53,878 bases of DNA from an uncultured Bacilli bacterium (lineage in GTDB: Bacteria > Bacillota_I > Bacilli_A > RF39 > UBA660). Shown one piece after another: positions 43,253-52,300 of this stretch (the stretch's first letter is position 1; every line of letters begins with the position of its first letter). Under the pieces are notes generated by a model. That model searched no databases, had not been told where the DNA came from, and saw only the letters and a program-made list of their open reading frames with translations. Location: contig CANRKW010000001.1 in NCBI GenBank assembly GCA_947631345.1, positions 1 through 53,878 of the forward strand, given 5' to 3'. Made by a program: the position numbers and the translations under genes.

Positions 43253-44308
43253 TTATATTAACTTCAACCATTCTTCTCCTATTTTTTGAATAGATAGTTT
43301 TTTTCTTATTAAAAAAGCATTTTCAGTTAATTTTTTATATTTAACATCATCTGATATTATTTTTTCCATTGCATCTACAAATTTATCTTTATCATTCATA
43401 GGAACTAATTCACCATTATACCCACACTTAACAAATTGTTTTGCACCACCTGCTGGACAATCTGTTGCAACAACAGGAATTCCCATTGCCAAAGCCTCTA
43501 ACATAGAATTTGAAATTCCTTCAAAATTAGAAGAATTTAAAAATAATTTTGCATTTGAAATTTCACTAATAACATTTTTTGAAAAACCAACTAATTTTAT
43601 TTTATCAGTTAATTTATTATCATCAATCCAAGTTTGGATTAACTTTCTTTCATCTCCCTCACCATAAATTTCTAATGAATATTCTGGATATTTTTCAATA
43701 AATTTTTTATATGATTCTAACATTAATATATAATTTTTTTGTGAAGATAACCTACCCACAGCAACAATTTTATCTTCTCTTTTATTAATAACTTCTGGTA
43801 AATTAGGAGTTATTGGATTAGGTATAACAACACCTTTTTTATTTAATGAACCTTTATAGCAAGACATAGCCCAAGTTGTTTGAAATACAATTTTATCAGC
43901 CATTAAATAACATAAATTTCTAAACCATTTAAAATATTTAAATTTGCCCAACATTTCTTCATTAGGGTTTGATCTTTCTGATATAATTCTTAATTTATTC
44001 GTAAACATTGTAGCAATAAGCATATAAACATTACAGTGCCATAAAAAAGAAATAACAACATCACTATCTTTTGTTTCTTTTCTTAATTTTGATATTCGCC
44101 AAAAAAAGTTAGCTATTTTATTTTTTTTACAACCAATATATTTAAAATTTATATTTGAATTTAAAGAATAAACTTTATTATCAGATTTAATAGCTAATAT
44201 ATCAACTTGCATATTTTTATCAGAAAAATAATTAGCAAGTAAAGATATAACCCTTTCTGCGCCACCATTTGACATATCTGTAATTACAAAACTAATTTTT
44301 TTATTCAC
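43253..44308 (-). CDS. Family 4 glycosyltransferase
   Basis: This 351-residue GT-B enzyme. MSNGGAERVISLLANYFSDK is the typical acceptor loop. VAVGRLSSQKNYILMLESY opens the donor domain, and NSSNFEGISNSMLEALAMGI is the E-x7-E motif. It is related to GalNAc- or Gal-transferring enzymes of capsule loci (WbnH-like), but the sugar is not certain. It lies 18 bases from the polymerase gene. Confidence 0.93.
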   Translation of the reverse strand: MNKKISFVITDMSNGGAERVISLLANYFSDKNMQVDILAIKSDNKVYSLNSNINFKYIGCKKNKIANFFWRISKLRKETKDSDVVISFLWHCNVYMLIATMFTNKLRIISERSNPNEEMLGKFKYFKWFRNLCYLMADKIVFQTTWAMSCYKGSLNKKGVVIPNPITPNLPEVINKREDKIVAVGRLSSQKNYILMLESYKKFIEKYPEYSLEIYGEGDERKLIQTWIDDNKLTDKIKLVGFSKNVISEISNAKLFLNSSNFEGISNSMLEALAMGIPVVATDCPAGGAKQFVKCGYNGELVPMNDKDKFVDAMEKIISDDVKYKKLTENAFLIRKKLSIQKIGEEWLKLI

Positions 44309-44322
44309 ATTTCCTCCTACTT

Positions 44323-46290
44323 TTATTTTAATTTCTTTAATAATTTATATATTCTTTTATATGGTAATGGTAATTTTAATAATCTTTTCAAAAAACCTAT
44401 TTTCCAACGACAATTTAAAAAATCACTAATTAATAATTTAGGTGAAAAAATATAATGATATAACTTTTTGGGTTTTGCTAAATAACTAATAGTATCATCA
44501 TAAAACTTAAAATCAGCAAATAATTTTATATCATACATTGAAGGACATTCACCAGATTTTCTAACGCCTTCGTATAAATCATTAACATTAAAATTTAATA
44601 AATCTGTAATTTTACATTTTGAGAATTGTTTTATAAATTCTAAAGCACCACTTTGAATTTTTTTAATATTAATATAATCAATTGTCTTTTCACCATCAAC
44701 TTCATATTCATATGGATACCTAACAGCAACAATTTGTTTTTTTTCATTTAAAGCATAATTTTTTACAGAACCATCTTGTTCCAAAAATAAACTTTCAAAT
44801 AAACCAATATACCCTTCAGATTTATATTCACTTTCATTTTTATTATTTTTAAAATCAAACAAATAGCCTTCCAATTTTTGGTTTTTCTTTGATTTATCGA
44901 CATAATTAGAAGTTACGCCAATGTAATACCCAAACACATCACTTTTAGTACTCATTTTTTCTAAAACAGTTTCTAAATAATTTTGCATTCCACCAGACCA
45001 GCCAATATCAACAACTGCAAATTTTCCATTAATATTTTGTTCTTCCAAATACTCGACTAAATTTTTATATTCTTTTTTTGAATTGTCAATGATATCTTTC
45101 TTTATCAATTTAAAAAGTTTTAAAAAATTTAAATTAGTACTTAATTGCTTATATTCAAGAATTGCATTTAAAGATAAGCCACACATATCAATTTCATCTT
45201 TATAATTGTTTATATCTAACCCTACACCTTTGAAAAAAGCATTTAGAGAAATCAATTTTGCGGCTGATAAATTTTTAAGTATAGTTTCTAAAGAACAATC
45301 TAACCATAAAATTGGAACTCTTAAGCTTCGTCTTGAAACTTCTAAATAATAAGACTTTATACTGCTATTCTTATTATAAATATCAAAAGCCAATTTCATT
45401 AATTGCCCATCTCTTGAAAAAAAGTAAACTTTTTTTATGTCGTTTTTTTCTAACTTTTCATATAACCATTTCGTATAACCATATAAAAACATACCAAATT
45501 TTTCATATCCGAATTTAAAATAATCATTACTCGTCATGCTACAATTTTTCAGATAATTATTCAAATAATTTATTTCTAAAATATCTTTTTTATTATTAAT
45601 TTGATAGACTTTTTTACTTTCATAAGTAGGAATATGAATTGCATTTAATTTATTTTTTATAGCACTTTTAAAATCAGCTTTAAATGAATCACCAATATGT
45701 ATTATATTTTTTGCATTAATATGCTCACATTCTAAAATATATTTATATAAAGAACCAGATCTTTTTGTTTTTTTTAATTTAGAAGATACATATAAATTTT
45801 CATATTGACTTATATTATTATCATTCAATAATTTTTCGATAAATTTTTCTGGCAAATATGTATCAGTAGTAATTATAATTTTTTTACCATATTGAACTAG
45901 TTTATTGTATATATTAAAAATTGTATTATTAATAACTATAATACTTTCTTCATATTCCATTTCCTTATTCATTAAATAGTTTTTACCTTTTTTATCTAAA
46001 TTCTCATAATTATCATAAATTTCTTCTAATGTAACTTCTTCATCATTGCAAGTTTCACGAGCCTTTAATTCAGCTTTTCTTCTGTTACTAGCAAAATTTG
46101 GAAATTTGGTTTTTAATTCTAATTCCATTAATTCAAAAACTTGATATGGAAAATCAATATTTCGCTTTAAAAGTGTGTCAAATAAATCAAATGAAATCAG
46201 CTCGTATTTACTTAGTTTTTCTAAAATTTTATTTTCATTTAACTCTTTTCCACTATTAATAAATTTCTTTAACTTTTTTCTAATTTTCAC
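44323..46290 (-). CDS. HAD-superfamily protein of polysaccharide loci (COG5610-like)
   Basis: This 655-residue protein has an N-terminal HAD phosphatase-like domain at about 28-220: ISFDLFDTLLKR carries the nucleophile D-x-D/F-D motif, ITTDTYLP is motif II, and HIGDSFKADFKSA is motif III/IV. A second, less familiar domain begins near 260 with VYFFSRDGQLMKLAFD, a phrase common to COG5610 proteins. These lie in capsule and O-antigen clusters, and their exact role is unknown. It may couple a phosphatase with a transferase. Confidence 0.75.
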   Translation of the reverse strand: MKIRKKLKKFINSGKELNENKILEKLSKYELISFDLFDTLLKRNIDFPYQVFELMELELKTKFPNFASNRRKAELKARETCNDEEVTLEEIYDNYENLDKKGKNYLMNKEMEYEESIIVINNTIFNIYNKLVQYGKKIIITTDTYLPEKFIEKLLNDNNISQYENLYVSSKLKKTKRSGSLYKYILECEHINAKNIIHIGDSFKADFKSAIKNKLNAIHIPTYESKKVYQINNKKDILEINYLNNYLKNCSMTSNDYFKFGYEKFGMFLYGYTKWLYEKLEKNDIKKVYFFSRDGQLMKLAFDIYNKNSSIKSYYLEVSRRSLRVPILWLDCSLETILKNLSAAKLISLNAFFKGVGLDINNYKDEIDMCGLSLNAILEYKQLSTNLNFLKLFKLIKKDIIDNSKKEYKNLVEYLEEQNINGKFAVVDIGWSGGMQNYLETVLEKMSTKSDVFGYYIGVTSNYVDKSKKNQKLEGYLFDFKNNKNESEYKSEGYIGLFESLFLEQDGSVKNYALNEKKQIVAVRYPYEYEVDGEKTIDYINIKKIQSGALEFIKQFSKCKITDLLNFNVNDLYEGVRKSGECPSMYDIKLFADFKFYDDTISYLAKPKKLYHYIFSPKLLISDFLNCRWKIGFLKRLLKLPLPYKRIYKLLKKLK

Positions 46291-46327
46291 TATCTAATTC
46301 ACACCTTCTTTCGTGTATGAAAAATAT

Positions 46328-47191
46328 TTATTTGATTTTTAACCACTCACCAAATTTATAATCCCAAGTTTCTGGTGTAAATTTTTCAAATCCACAACCT
46401 GGATACAAAGTGAGTTCGCCAAAAAATATTCTATTATTAATTTCATAAAAATCAACTCTAACAAATGGAATATTTATAGAAAGAATTTCAGCTAATTCAA
46501 TCATTTTATCATAATTTTTAGGTTTCTCTATAGATGTATCTGAATTTCTGTACTTTCTTTTTAAATCCATCTTATTCCAATTTAAATCAAAAAAATCAAC
46601 AGCAAGCCCTTTTTCATCATTTCTACCAGAACAAACAAAACTGCATTTCACTTTTTGATTAAAACACATAAATTTATAATCTCTAATGTCACCATCAACA
46701 CTTTCTAAATATTTTTCTGCAATAATTCTTGGCTTTACTTTTTTATATGGCCATTCTCGCCCAATATAAAAGTAATTTTTCTTTAAACATGATACAATTT
46801 TTTCCTTTGCACCTTTAAAATCAAAATTATTTTTGTCCTTACAAATAACAACTCCACCTGAATCATGGGTACATTTTAAAACAAACTTATTTGGTAATTT
46901 ATCAAAATCAATATCATCAAATTTATCCCAAACACCATAAATTGGAACTAAATATTCTTCTCCTATTTTTTCTTTTATATATTCCCTAACCTCATACTTA
47001 TCTACTAATTTTACATATTCTTCTTTTCTATCATATAACTTTAGCCATTGCAATTTTTCGTTATATGTTATAGGGTTATTCAAATCTAATTTTCTTTTAA
47101 ATATTAACCTATAATATAATTTCAAATAAAATTTATCAGGTAAAAACCACAATAAGTACTTTATATTTTTTAAAATTGCCTTTTTATTCAT
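46328..47191 (-). CDS. TupA-like ATP-grasp protein
   Basis: This 287-residue protein matches the TupA-like ATP-grasp family of surface-polymer loci. NPITYNEKLQWLKLYDR, LVDKYEVREYIKEKIGEEYL, PNKFVLKCTHDSGGV and DFYEINNRIFFGELTLYPG are hallmarks. TupA contributes to teichuronopeptide synthesis in alkaliphilic Bacillus by ligating amino acids to polymer. A similar amide link to uronic acid would fit the uronate genes here, but that is inference. It overlaps the Alg13-like gene by four bases. Confidence 0.88.
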   Translation of the reverse strand: MNKKAILKNIKYLLWFLPDKFYLKLYYRLIFKRKLDLNNPITYNEKLQWLKLYDRKEEYVKLVDKYEVREYIKEKIGEEYLVPIYGVWDKFDDIDFDKLPNKFVLKCTHDSGGVVICKDKNNFDFKGAKEKIVSCLKKNYFYIGREWPYKKVKPRIIAEKYLESVDGDIRDYKFMCFNQKVKCSFVCSGRNDEKGLAVDFFDLNWNKMDLKRKYRNSDTSIEKPKNYDKMIELAEILSINIPFVRVDFYEINNRIFFGELTLYPGCGFEKFTPETWDYKFGEWLKIK

Positions 47192-47691
47192 TTATTACTC
47201 TCCCAATTGTCTTGTATGAATTTGTCAATTAAATTATATATTGCCATTGGATCCTTATTTTCCCACTTTTTTAAATTATCTTTACCAGTTTGTATTTTTA
47301 TTATTGCATCTTTTAATTCATCCATTTCAAATACTGGTAATACATAACCATTTGATCCAAAAGCCTCATTATTTTGAATTTGATGATCATTAATATGTTC
47401 CCCATATTTTTCTAATCTAGTTACTGCTATTACTTTTTTGCCTTCATTAAGAGCTTTCATAATTGAACCAGAAGCACCATGTGTAATTACATAATTTGCT
47501 TTTTTTACCTTATCTAAAAATTCTTCTTGAGATATAAAATCTTTATATTCATAATGTTTGGGCTTATATGTAGAAGTGCCTATTTGTGCAAATATTTCAT
47601 CATTTATTATACCCTCCTCACATAATATATCTAATTCTATAAATAATCTATCAAATGGATAATTCCTAGAACCAACAGTAACAAATATCAA
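47188..47691 (-). CDS. Alg13/PssE-like glycosyltransferase catalytic subunit
   Basis: This 167-residue protein is the donor-binding half of a split GT1/GT28-type enzyme. It starts IFVTVGSRNYPFDRLFIELD and carries YVITHGASGSIMKALNEGKK, the nucleotide-sugar loop. The frame is open from a GTG at 47700. I prefer the TTG at 47691: it overlaps the partner's stop (TTGA), and the G6 run at 47705-47700 is a ribosome binding site eight bases upstream. It acts with the Alg14-like membrane partner encoded just before. Confidence 0.85.
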   Translation of the reverse strand: MIFVTVGSRNYPFDRLFIELDILCEEGIINDEIFAQIGTSTYKPKHYEYKDFISQEEFLDKVKKANYVITHGASGSIMKALNEGKKVIAVTRLEKYGEHINDHQIQNNEAFGSNGYVLPVFEMDELKDAIIKIQTGKDNLKKWENKDPMAIYNLIDKFIQDNWESNK

Positions 47692-48152
47692 TATAAACAC
47701 CCCCCATATATAGCTTTCTTATAATACTTTTTTTGTGTTTCCCATTGCACTATAAATAAATCAGAATGTTTTTCCATTTTTTTACCCGCAACTGTAGGCA
47801 TATTAGCTCTTCCAAAAGTTTCTATAAAAACAAACTTTTTATGAAACAAAATAGACAATAAATAAAATGGATAGGCTACCATAGTACCAGTAGTTATAAT
47901 AAAATCAGGTCTTTCTTTAAACCATATAAACAATGTATATAAAGAATTCCAAAGCATTTTTAAAGGCATTAATTTATCTTTTAAATCAGTTTGTTTCATT
48001 AAATATTTTGCATCAGCATCAAATTGTGTTTTTTCAGTAACCATAAAGCCATCATACTTCTCAATGAGTGGCTTTAATTTTTGAAGTTGCTCCCAATGAC
48101 CGCCACTACTAGAAACCATGCAAATTCTAGGTTTTCTACTTTTATTTTTCAT
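47688..48152 (-). CDS. Alg14/PssD-like membrane partner subunit
   Basis: This 154-residue protein begins RKPRICMVSSSGGHWEQLQK, the Alg14 start. A hydrophobic segment near residues 75-98 (PDFIITTGTMVAYPFYLLS) docks to the membrane. It recruits the Alg13-like subunit and binds the lipid acceptor. The end, YGGCLY, is encoded across a G6 run. If the run had seven Gs this frame would continue directly into the Alg13-like frame and make one fused enzyme. The ATG at 48152 follows AGGTG. Confidence 0.87.
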   Translation of the reverse strand: MKNKSRKPRICMVSSSGGHWEQLQKLKPLIEKYDGFMVTEKTQFDADAKYLMKQTDLKDKLMPLKMLWNSLYTLFIWFKERPDFIITTGTMVAYPFYLLSILFHKKFVFIETFGRANMPTVAGKKMEKHSDLFIVQWETQKKYYKKAIYGGCLY

Positions 48153-48160
48153 TATCACAC

Positions 48161-49213
48161 CTACTGTCTATAAAATTCTTTATACCAAATAGCAAACTTT
48201 CTTAATCCTTCTCTTAAAGGAGTATTTGGTCTAAATCCATAATCATTTTCTAAAGGAGTTGTATCTGCATAAGTAATAGGAACATCTCCAGCTTGCATAG
48301 GTACTAACTCTTTATGAGATTCAAAATCATAATCTTCAGGTAAAACTTTAGCATTTATTAGTTCTTCTTGTAATATATTTACAAAATCTAATAAATTTTC
48401 AGGATTACTATTTCCTATATTATATATAGCATAAGGCGGTATTGGAAGATTATCTTCTCCTATTTTCTTTTCAGGTGCACCCTGCATTACTCTTACTATG
48501 CCTTCAACTATATCATCTATATAAGTAAAGTCTCTTTTACAATTTCCATAATTAAATATTTTTATTGTTTCTCCTTTAACTAACTTATCTGTAAAACCAA
48601 AATAAGCCATGTCAGGTCTGCCAGCAGGTCCATAAACTGTAAAAAATCTTAAACCTGTTGTTGGTATATTATATAATTTAGAATAAGCATGTGCAAGAAG
48701 TTCATTAGATTTTTTAGTAGCAGCATACAAAGAAACAGGATTATCTACTTTATCATCAGTTGAATAAGGAACTTTTTTGTTAGAGCCATATACAGAACTA
48801 GAAGAAGCATAAACTAAGTGCATAACTTCATGATTTCTACAAGCCTCTAAAATATTATAAAAACCAATTAAATTAGATTCTATATATACATCTGGATTAG
48901 TTATAGAATATCTAACACCGGCTTGAGCAGCCAAATTAACTACAATATTTGGTTTATATTTATCAAATATATCATTTACTAATTTTTTATCAGCAAGATT
49001 TCCTTTAATAAAAGTATAATTTCGATTATTTATTATTTCGTTTAATCTATATTCTTTTATACTTACATCATAATAATCATTCATATTATCTAAACCAATA
49101 ACTTTAATGTCTTTATAATCATTTAATAGTCTTTTTACTAAATTAGCCCCTATAAAACCAGAAGAACCAGTAACAAAAACAACTTTTCCATTTAAATCAA
49201 TTTTTACTTTCAT
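48161..49213 (-). CDS. UDP-glucuronate 4-epimerase-like (SDR family)
   Basis: This 350-residue extended short-chain dehydrogenase. VVFVTGSSGFIGANLVKRLL is the NAD site. NDYYDVSIKEYRL and AAQAGVRYSI are typical of CapI/LspL-type UDP-glucuronate 4-epimerases. The catalytic residues are S-S-V-Y and YAATKKSNE. It would turn UDP-GlcA from Ugd into UDP-GalA. UDP-glucose 4-epimerases lack the DYYD phrase, so the uronate assignment is preferred. Confidence 0.9.
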   Translation of the reverse strand: MKVKIDLNGKVVFVTGSSGFIGANLVKRLLNDYKDIKVIGLDNMNDYYDVSIKEYRLNEIINNRNYTFIKGNLADKKLVNDIFDKYKPNIVVNLAAQAGVRYSITNPDVYIESNLIGFYNILEACRNHEVMHLVYASSSSVYGSNKKVPYSTDDKVDNPVSLYAATKKSNELLAHAYSKLYNIPTTGLRFFTVYGPAGRPDMAYFGFTDKLVKGETIKIFNYGNCKRDFTYIDDIVEGIVRVMQGAPEKKIGEDNLPIPPYAIYNIGNSNPENLLDFVNILQEELINAKVLPEDYDFESHKELVPMQAGDVPITYADTTPLENDYGFRPNTPLREGLRKFAIWYKEFYRQ

Positions 49214-49215
49214 AA

Positions 49216-49875
49216 TTACTCTGCCCCTTTTTTACATAATACTACAGAAAATGTTTTTATAAATATTTTAAAATCCATTCTTAATCCTTGATTATTAGAA
49301 TAATAACTTTCTAATTTTAATCTTTGATCAAAACTAACATCACTTCTTCCAGAAACTTGCCAATAACCAGTAATTCCAGGTCTTGTCTTCACTATTAAAT
49401 CATAATATTTTCCCATATCTTCTTTTTCTCTTGGTAAATATGGTCTATTACCTATCATTGACATATTTCCTAATAAAACATTAATAAATTGTGGCATTTC
49501 ATCTATAGATAATTTTCTTAGTATTGCACCCATTTTAGTAATTCTTGGATCTTTTGATAATTTCTTATTTATTGAATATTCATTTCTATATTTTTTATCT
49601 TTTAGTAATTCTTTTAATACTTCGTCAGCATTAGGTACCATAGTTCTAAATTTAAATAATCTAAATACTTTACCATTCTTTCCTATTCTATCTTGACTAT
49701 AAAATATAGAATGAAAATCCCCGTGTAATATATAACTTATTTTTACAACAATTGCTATTGGTAATAATAAAATAACACCTAATAAACTACAAATAATATC
49801 AAATAGTCTTTTAATAAATAAATAAACACTATGTTTTACTACATATACACTACCTAATGTAACACTTTCTTCCAT
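49216..49875 (-). CDS. Initiating sugar-phosphate transferase (bacterial sugar transferase family)
   Basis: This protein of about 219 residues has one N-terminal hydrophobic segment (about 22-42), followed by the cytoplasmic catalytic domain. IFYSQDRIGKNGKVFRLFKF, RTMVPNAD, RKLSIDEMPQFINVL and TRPGITGYWQVSGRSDVSF are the signature blocks of WbaP/PglC-type phosphoglycosyl transferases. It loads the first sugar phosphate on undecaprenyl phosphate. It is the short class without the extra WbaP helices. It is the first gene of the main operon. The start may be the GTG at 49884. Confidence 0.95.
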   Translation of the reverse strand: MEESVTLGSVYVVKHSVYLFIKRLFDIICSLLGVILLLPIAIVVKISYILHGDFHSIFYSQDRIGKNGKVFRLFKFRTMVPNADEVLKELLKDKKYRNEYSINKKLSKDPRITKMGAILRKLSIDEMPQFINVLLGNMSMIGNRPYLPREKEDMGKYYDLIVKTRPGITGYWQVSGRSDVSFDQRLKLESYYSNNQGLRMDFKIFIKTFSVVLCKKGAE

Positions 49876-49969
49876 ACCTCTCACCCACTTTAAATTACAA
49901 TAAAAAGAACATAAAATATATGTTATTAATTTTAATATAATATAAGTAATTTAATACAATTGCATATAT

Positions 49970-49998
49970 ATTTTAATTAACATTTGCCTAAAAGTCAA
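49970..49998 (-). promoter_or_regulatory. Promoter of the main polysaccharide operon
   Basis: TTGACT (49998-49993) and TAAAAT (49975-49970) are 17 bases apart on the minus strand, giving a leader of about 90 bases. No G run is present here, unlike the two downstream promoters. Confidence 0.6.
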
Positions 49999-49999
49999 G

Positions 50000-50053
50000 T
50001 ACTTTTTTTGGCACATTAATTAATTTTTTAAATTAACTGATATAATTTATGTA
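50000..50053. repeat. 53-bp direct repeat, left copy
   Basis: It matches 52301-52353 over 53 bases with one single-base indel and two mismatches. It contains the shared core TTTGGCACATTAATTAATTT. The two copies bracket the ASCH and PIN-GNAT genes. Confidence 0.85.
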
Positions 50054-50082
50054 TTTCCTATAAAAATTGATAATCATATAAA

Positions 50083-50118
50083 TAAAAAAAATTTCATAAG
50101 CGCTAATTTTTATGAAAT
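50083..50118 (-). terminator. Strong terminator downstream of the ASCH gene
   Basis: On the minus strand ATTTCATAA pairs with TTATGAAAT, and a run of eight T follows. The 50119-50188 gap has no gene. Confidence 0.75.
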
Positions 50119-50188
50119 GTATGTATACTTTATTTTTAATTTTTTGACTTTGTACTGCCCTTGACTCTGTTATTTCTACTATAGACAT

Positions 50189-50223
50189 GATAAAATCGAT
50201 GATTAATTCTCATCGATTTTATC
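50189..50223 (-). terminator. 14-bp perfect hairpin at the ASCH stop
   Basis: GATAAAATCGATGA (50189-50202) pairs perfectly with TCATCGATTTTATC (50210-50223). The stop codon lies in the loop. There is little T tract, so it may protect the mRNA end or attenuate. Confidence 0.6.
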
Positions 50224-50595
50224 ATCTAAATAAATAAATGATTGTGGAACATAATTTATTCCAATATCGCAAAGTTTTTTTGGCTTATCATATACTTTAA
50301 TATTTCCTAATTTATAGGCTACTGCACTTTCTTTATTCTTAAAGTATTTAGCATAAAAATCTTTTGTAATACCAGAATATTTTTTTGTTTGTTCCCATAA
50401 CTTTTCAGGAGAATCTTCAATTATTTCCTCTACATCTACCTCAGCAACTACTCTCATAATTGGCGATGTAGAGTATATAATCATTTTATCTATGTTTTTT
50501 CTTTTAGCTTTTATTTTTCTATATTCATATTTTTTATTCCCAGAAAGAATTTCATCTACATATTCAGGATTTATTGGCATTAAAATTTTACACAT
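50203..50595 (-). CDS. ASCH domain protein
   Basis: This 130-residue protein is built almost entirely of one ASCH (PUA-like) domain. The family motif G-x-K-x2-E-x-R is seen as G19-NKKYEYR26 after VDEILS. YSTSPIMRVVAEVDVEEI is the following strand. ASCH domains bind RNA or modified nucleosides; some, such as YqfB, are amidohydrolases. It lies 41 bases downstream of the PIN-GNAT gene on the same strand and is probably co-transcribed. Together they form a two-gene unit bracketed by direct repeats. Confidence 0.85.
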   Translation of the reverse strand: MCKILMPINPEYVDEILSGNKKYEYRKIKAKRKNIDKMIIYSTSPIMRVVAEVDVEEIIEDSPEKLWEQTKKYSGITKDFYAKYFKNKESAVAYKLGNIKVYDKPKKLCDIGINYVPQSFIYLDDKIDEN

Positions 50596-50636
50596 TTTAT
50601 CTACCTCCTATTATATGTAATATCATATCATAATTT

Positions 50637-52130
50637 TTATATATTTTTATCTATTAAATAAATTTCTTTCTTCATTTTACACTTTTCAAGTATTTGTAAT
50701 AACTGTTCTTTGTTAATATGCTGTATAGTTTGAATGGCTCCATTAACTATCCCGCTACTTTTAAGAAATTCAAAATCAACATAATTATCAAAAGAATAAT
50801 ATAATTTAAATAGTATCACTAATTTATCGGCTTTAAAGTTTTCTCTAAGCTCATTTTCATCATAAGCTGTTCTTTTTTTCACCAAATTAAACATTTCATC
50901 AAAATTTTCAAACTTGTTAAATACGGCATCAACAATACCTAATGATGTAATAACTTTTTTTGTTCCAGATAAGTAAAACAACAGTATAGATCCTTTTTGT
51001 ATTTGCTTTATTTTTGAATTACATAAATAAGCTTTTTTTAATGAATTAGAAGCAACGTTTTTTCCTTGAAAATCTTCCCAACTTAATTGAAATTGTTTTT
51101 CTGATTCTTGAAATAACAAATGATGATATTTACTACGAATAGGGACAAGAAATATTCTATTATCATTAATTTCAAAAAAAGGATAATAGTTTTCTTTATT
51201 TTTCATGCTTTTTACCAGAACATTTTCTAATTCAATCTCACCATTCGATCTTGTAGTTCTTTTCTTAGTATACTTTTTAAAACCATAGCTTTCAAGCATA
51301 TCGATTAAAAACTCTTGTTTATCAAATACTGTAACATATATTTCTTCAACATTTTCTTTTATTGCCTTTTCCACAATAATTTTAATAAATGTTTCTCCGA
51401 TTCTTTTACCGGTATCAGAAACCTTTAAAGTTGATATTTTCAATCTTCTCGCAGGCTTAAATGGTTTTAAAAAATCTTTATATTCTTCATCTTCGTTCTC
51501 AACTTTCAGCATTAAAAATGAAGTTAATTTGCCATTAAATTCAGTTACATAAGCTTGAGCTTCTTTTGATTGTTTCTTTTTAAACCAATCTTCAAATCCA
51601 GCGTAATCCACTTTTAATGAATCAAAGAAAATATCATTTATATCTAATTCATGTAAATATTTGTAGTTTATAAAAACTGATTTTCTAATATCTTCTGGTA
51701 CCTTTTCTTGAAATTTTTCAAGAGCTTGATCAATAGACAAGACTCGATTACTAAGCCCAATCCTTTGTGACTTTTTAACTAAATCGTTATCATTAGTGAT
51801 TAAATAATGTGCACAATTTCTATATATTGAAAATAATAGCTCATTATCAATTGCATCATGACTATTGTTACAACTAACCATATCATTAAATTCTTTAGTA
51901 ACTTTAGGAGGTGATTTTATTTCACTGTATACAGCTATTTTCGAAGAAAAAATAGCTTTTTTTTCACTATCTGATATTTTTAATATCTCTTCTTTCGTTT
52001 TTGGGTGTATCACAATTTTATACTGATCAGAATCAAAAAGTCTTTTTGTTAAAGTTGCAACCTTTTTCTCTGTTACAACGTAGTCTTCCAAATATATAAA
52101 CATATTAGTGTCTAATAATATTTTTTCCAT
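50637..52130 (-). CDS. PIN-GNAT-PUA-like three-domain fusion protein
   Basis: This is a 497-residue fusion. Residues 1-140 are a PIN-type RNase domain: LLDTNMFIY gives Asp7, KEEIL gives Glu47/48, Asp95 is in AIDNELL, and LITNDNDL gives Asp114/116. Residues about 195-300 resemble a GNAT acetyltransferase (KRIGETFIKIIVEKAIKENV, then IDMLESYGFKKY). Residues about 330-490 look like a PUA/EVE/ASCH fold (FLVPIRSKYHHLL, KGSILLFYLSGTKKVITSLG). It has a consensus promoter. Such a set points to RNA cleavage and modification, perhaps defence or a toxin with built-in control. Confidence 0.78.
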   Translation of the reverse strand: MEKILLDTNMFIYLEDYVVTEKKVATLTKRLFDSDQYKIVIHPKTKEEILKISDSEKKAIFSSKIAVYSEIKSPPKVTKEFNDMVSCNNSHDAIDNELLFSIYRNCAHYLITNDNDLVKKSQRIGLSNRVLSIDQALEKFQEKVPEDIRKSVFINYKYLHELDINDIFFDSLKVDYAGFEDWFKKKQSKEAQAYVTEFNGKLTSFLMLKVENEDEEYKDFLKPFKPARRLKISTLKVSDTGKRIGETFIKIIVEKAIKENVEEIYVTVFDKQEFLIDMLESYGFKKYTKKRTTRSNGEIELENVLVKSMKNKENYYPFFEINDNRIFLVPIRSKYHHLLFQESEKQFQLSWEDFQGKNVASNSLKKAYLCNSKIKQIQKGSILLFYLSGTKKVITSLGIVDAVFNKFENFDEMFNLVKKRTAYDENELRENFKADKLVILFKLYYSFDNYVDFEFLKSSGIVNGAIQTIQHINKEQLLQILEKCKMKKEIYLIDKNI

Positions 52131-52248
52131 AACGCAAACCTCCCTAATTAATAGTACTTATTTTATTTTTATTCTTTGTTCATCATTTAGATACATTCTG
52201 AATTTATATGCTTTATTAACGAACATAATATCACCCATTAGCAATTTA

Positions 52249-52277
52249 ACTATAATACTAATGTTTGTACATGTCAA
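52249..52277 (-). promoter_or_regulatory. Promoter of the PIN-GNAT/ASCH unit
   Basis: TTGACA (52277-52272) and TATAGT (52254-52249) are 17 bases apart on the minus strand. It lies just inside the right copy of the 53-bp repeat. The 52131-52248 stretch is untranslated leader. Confidence 0.8.
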
Positions 52278-52300
52278 GAAAAAAATTTAAAAAAATTAAA

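Noticed and set aside
49970..49998. Third phase-variable promoter at the head of the glycan operon
   Set aside because: The spacer contains no homopolymer longer than three bases; the operon's main promoter looks ordinary.
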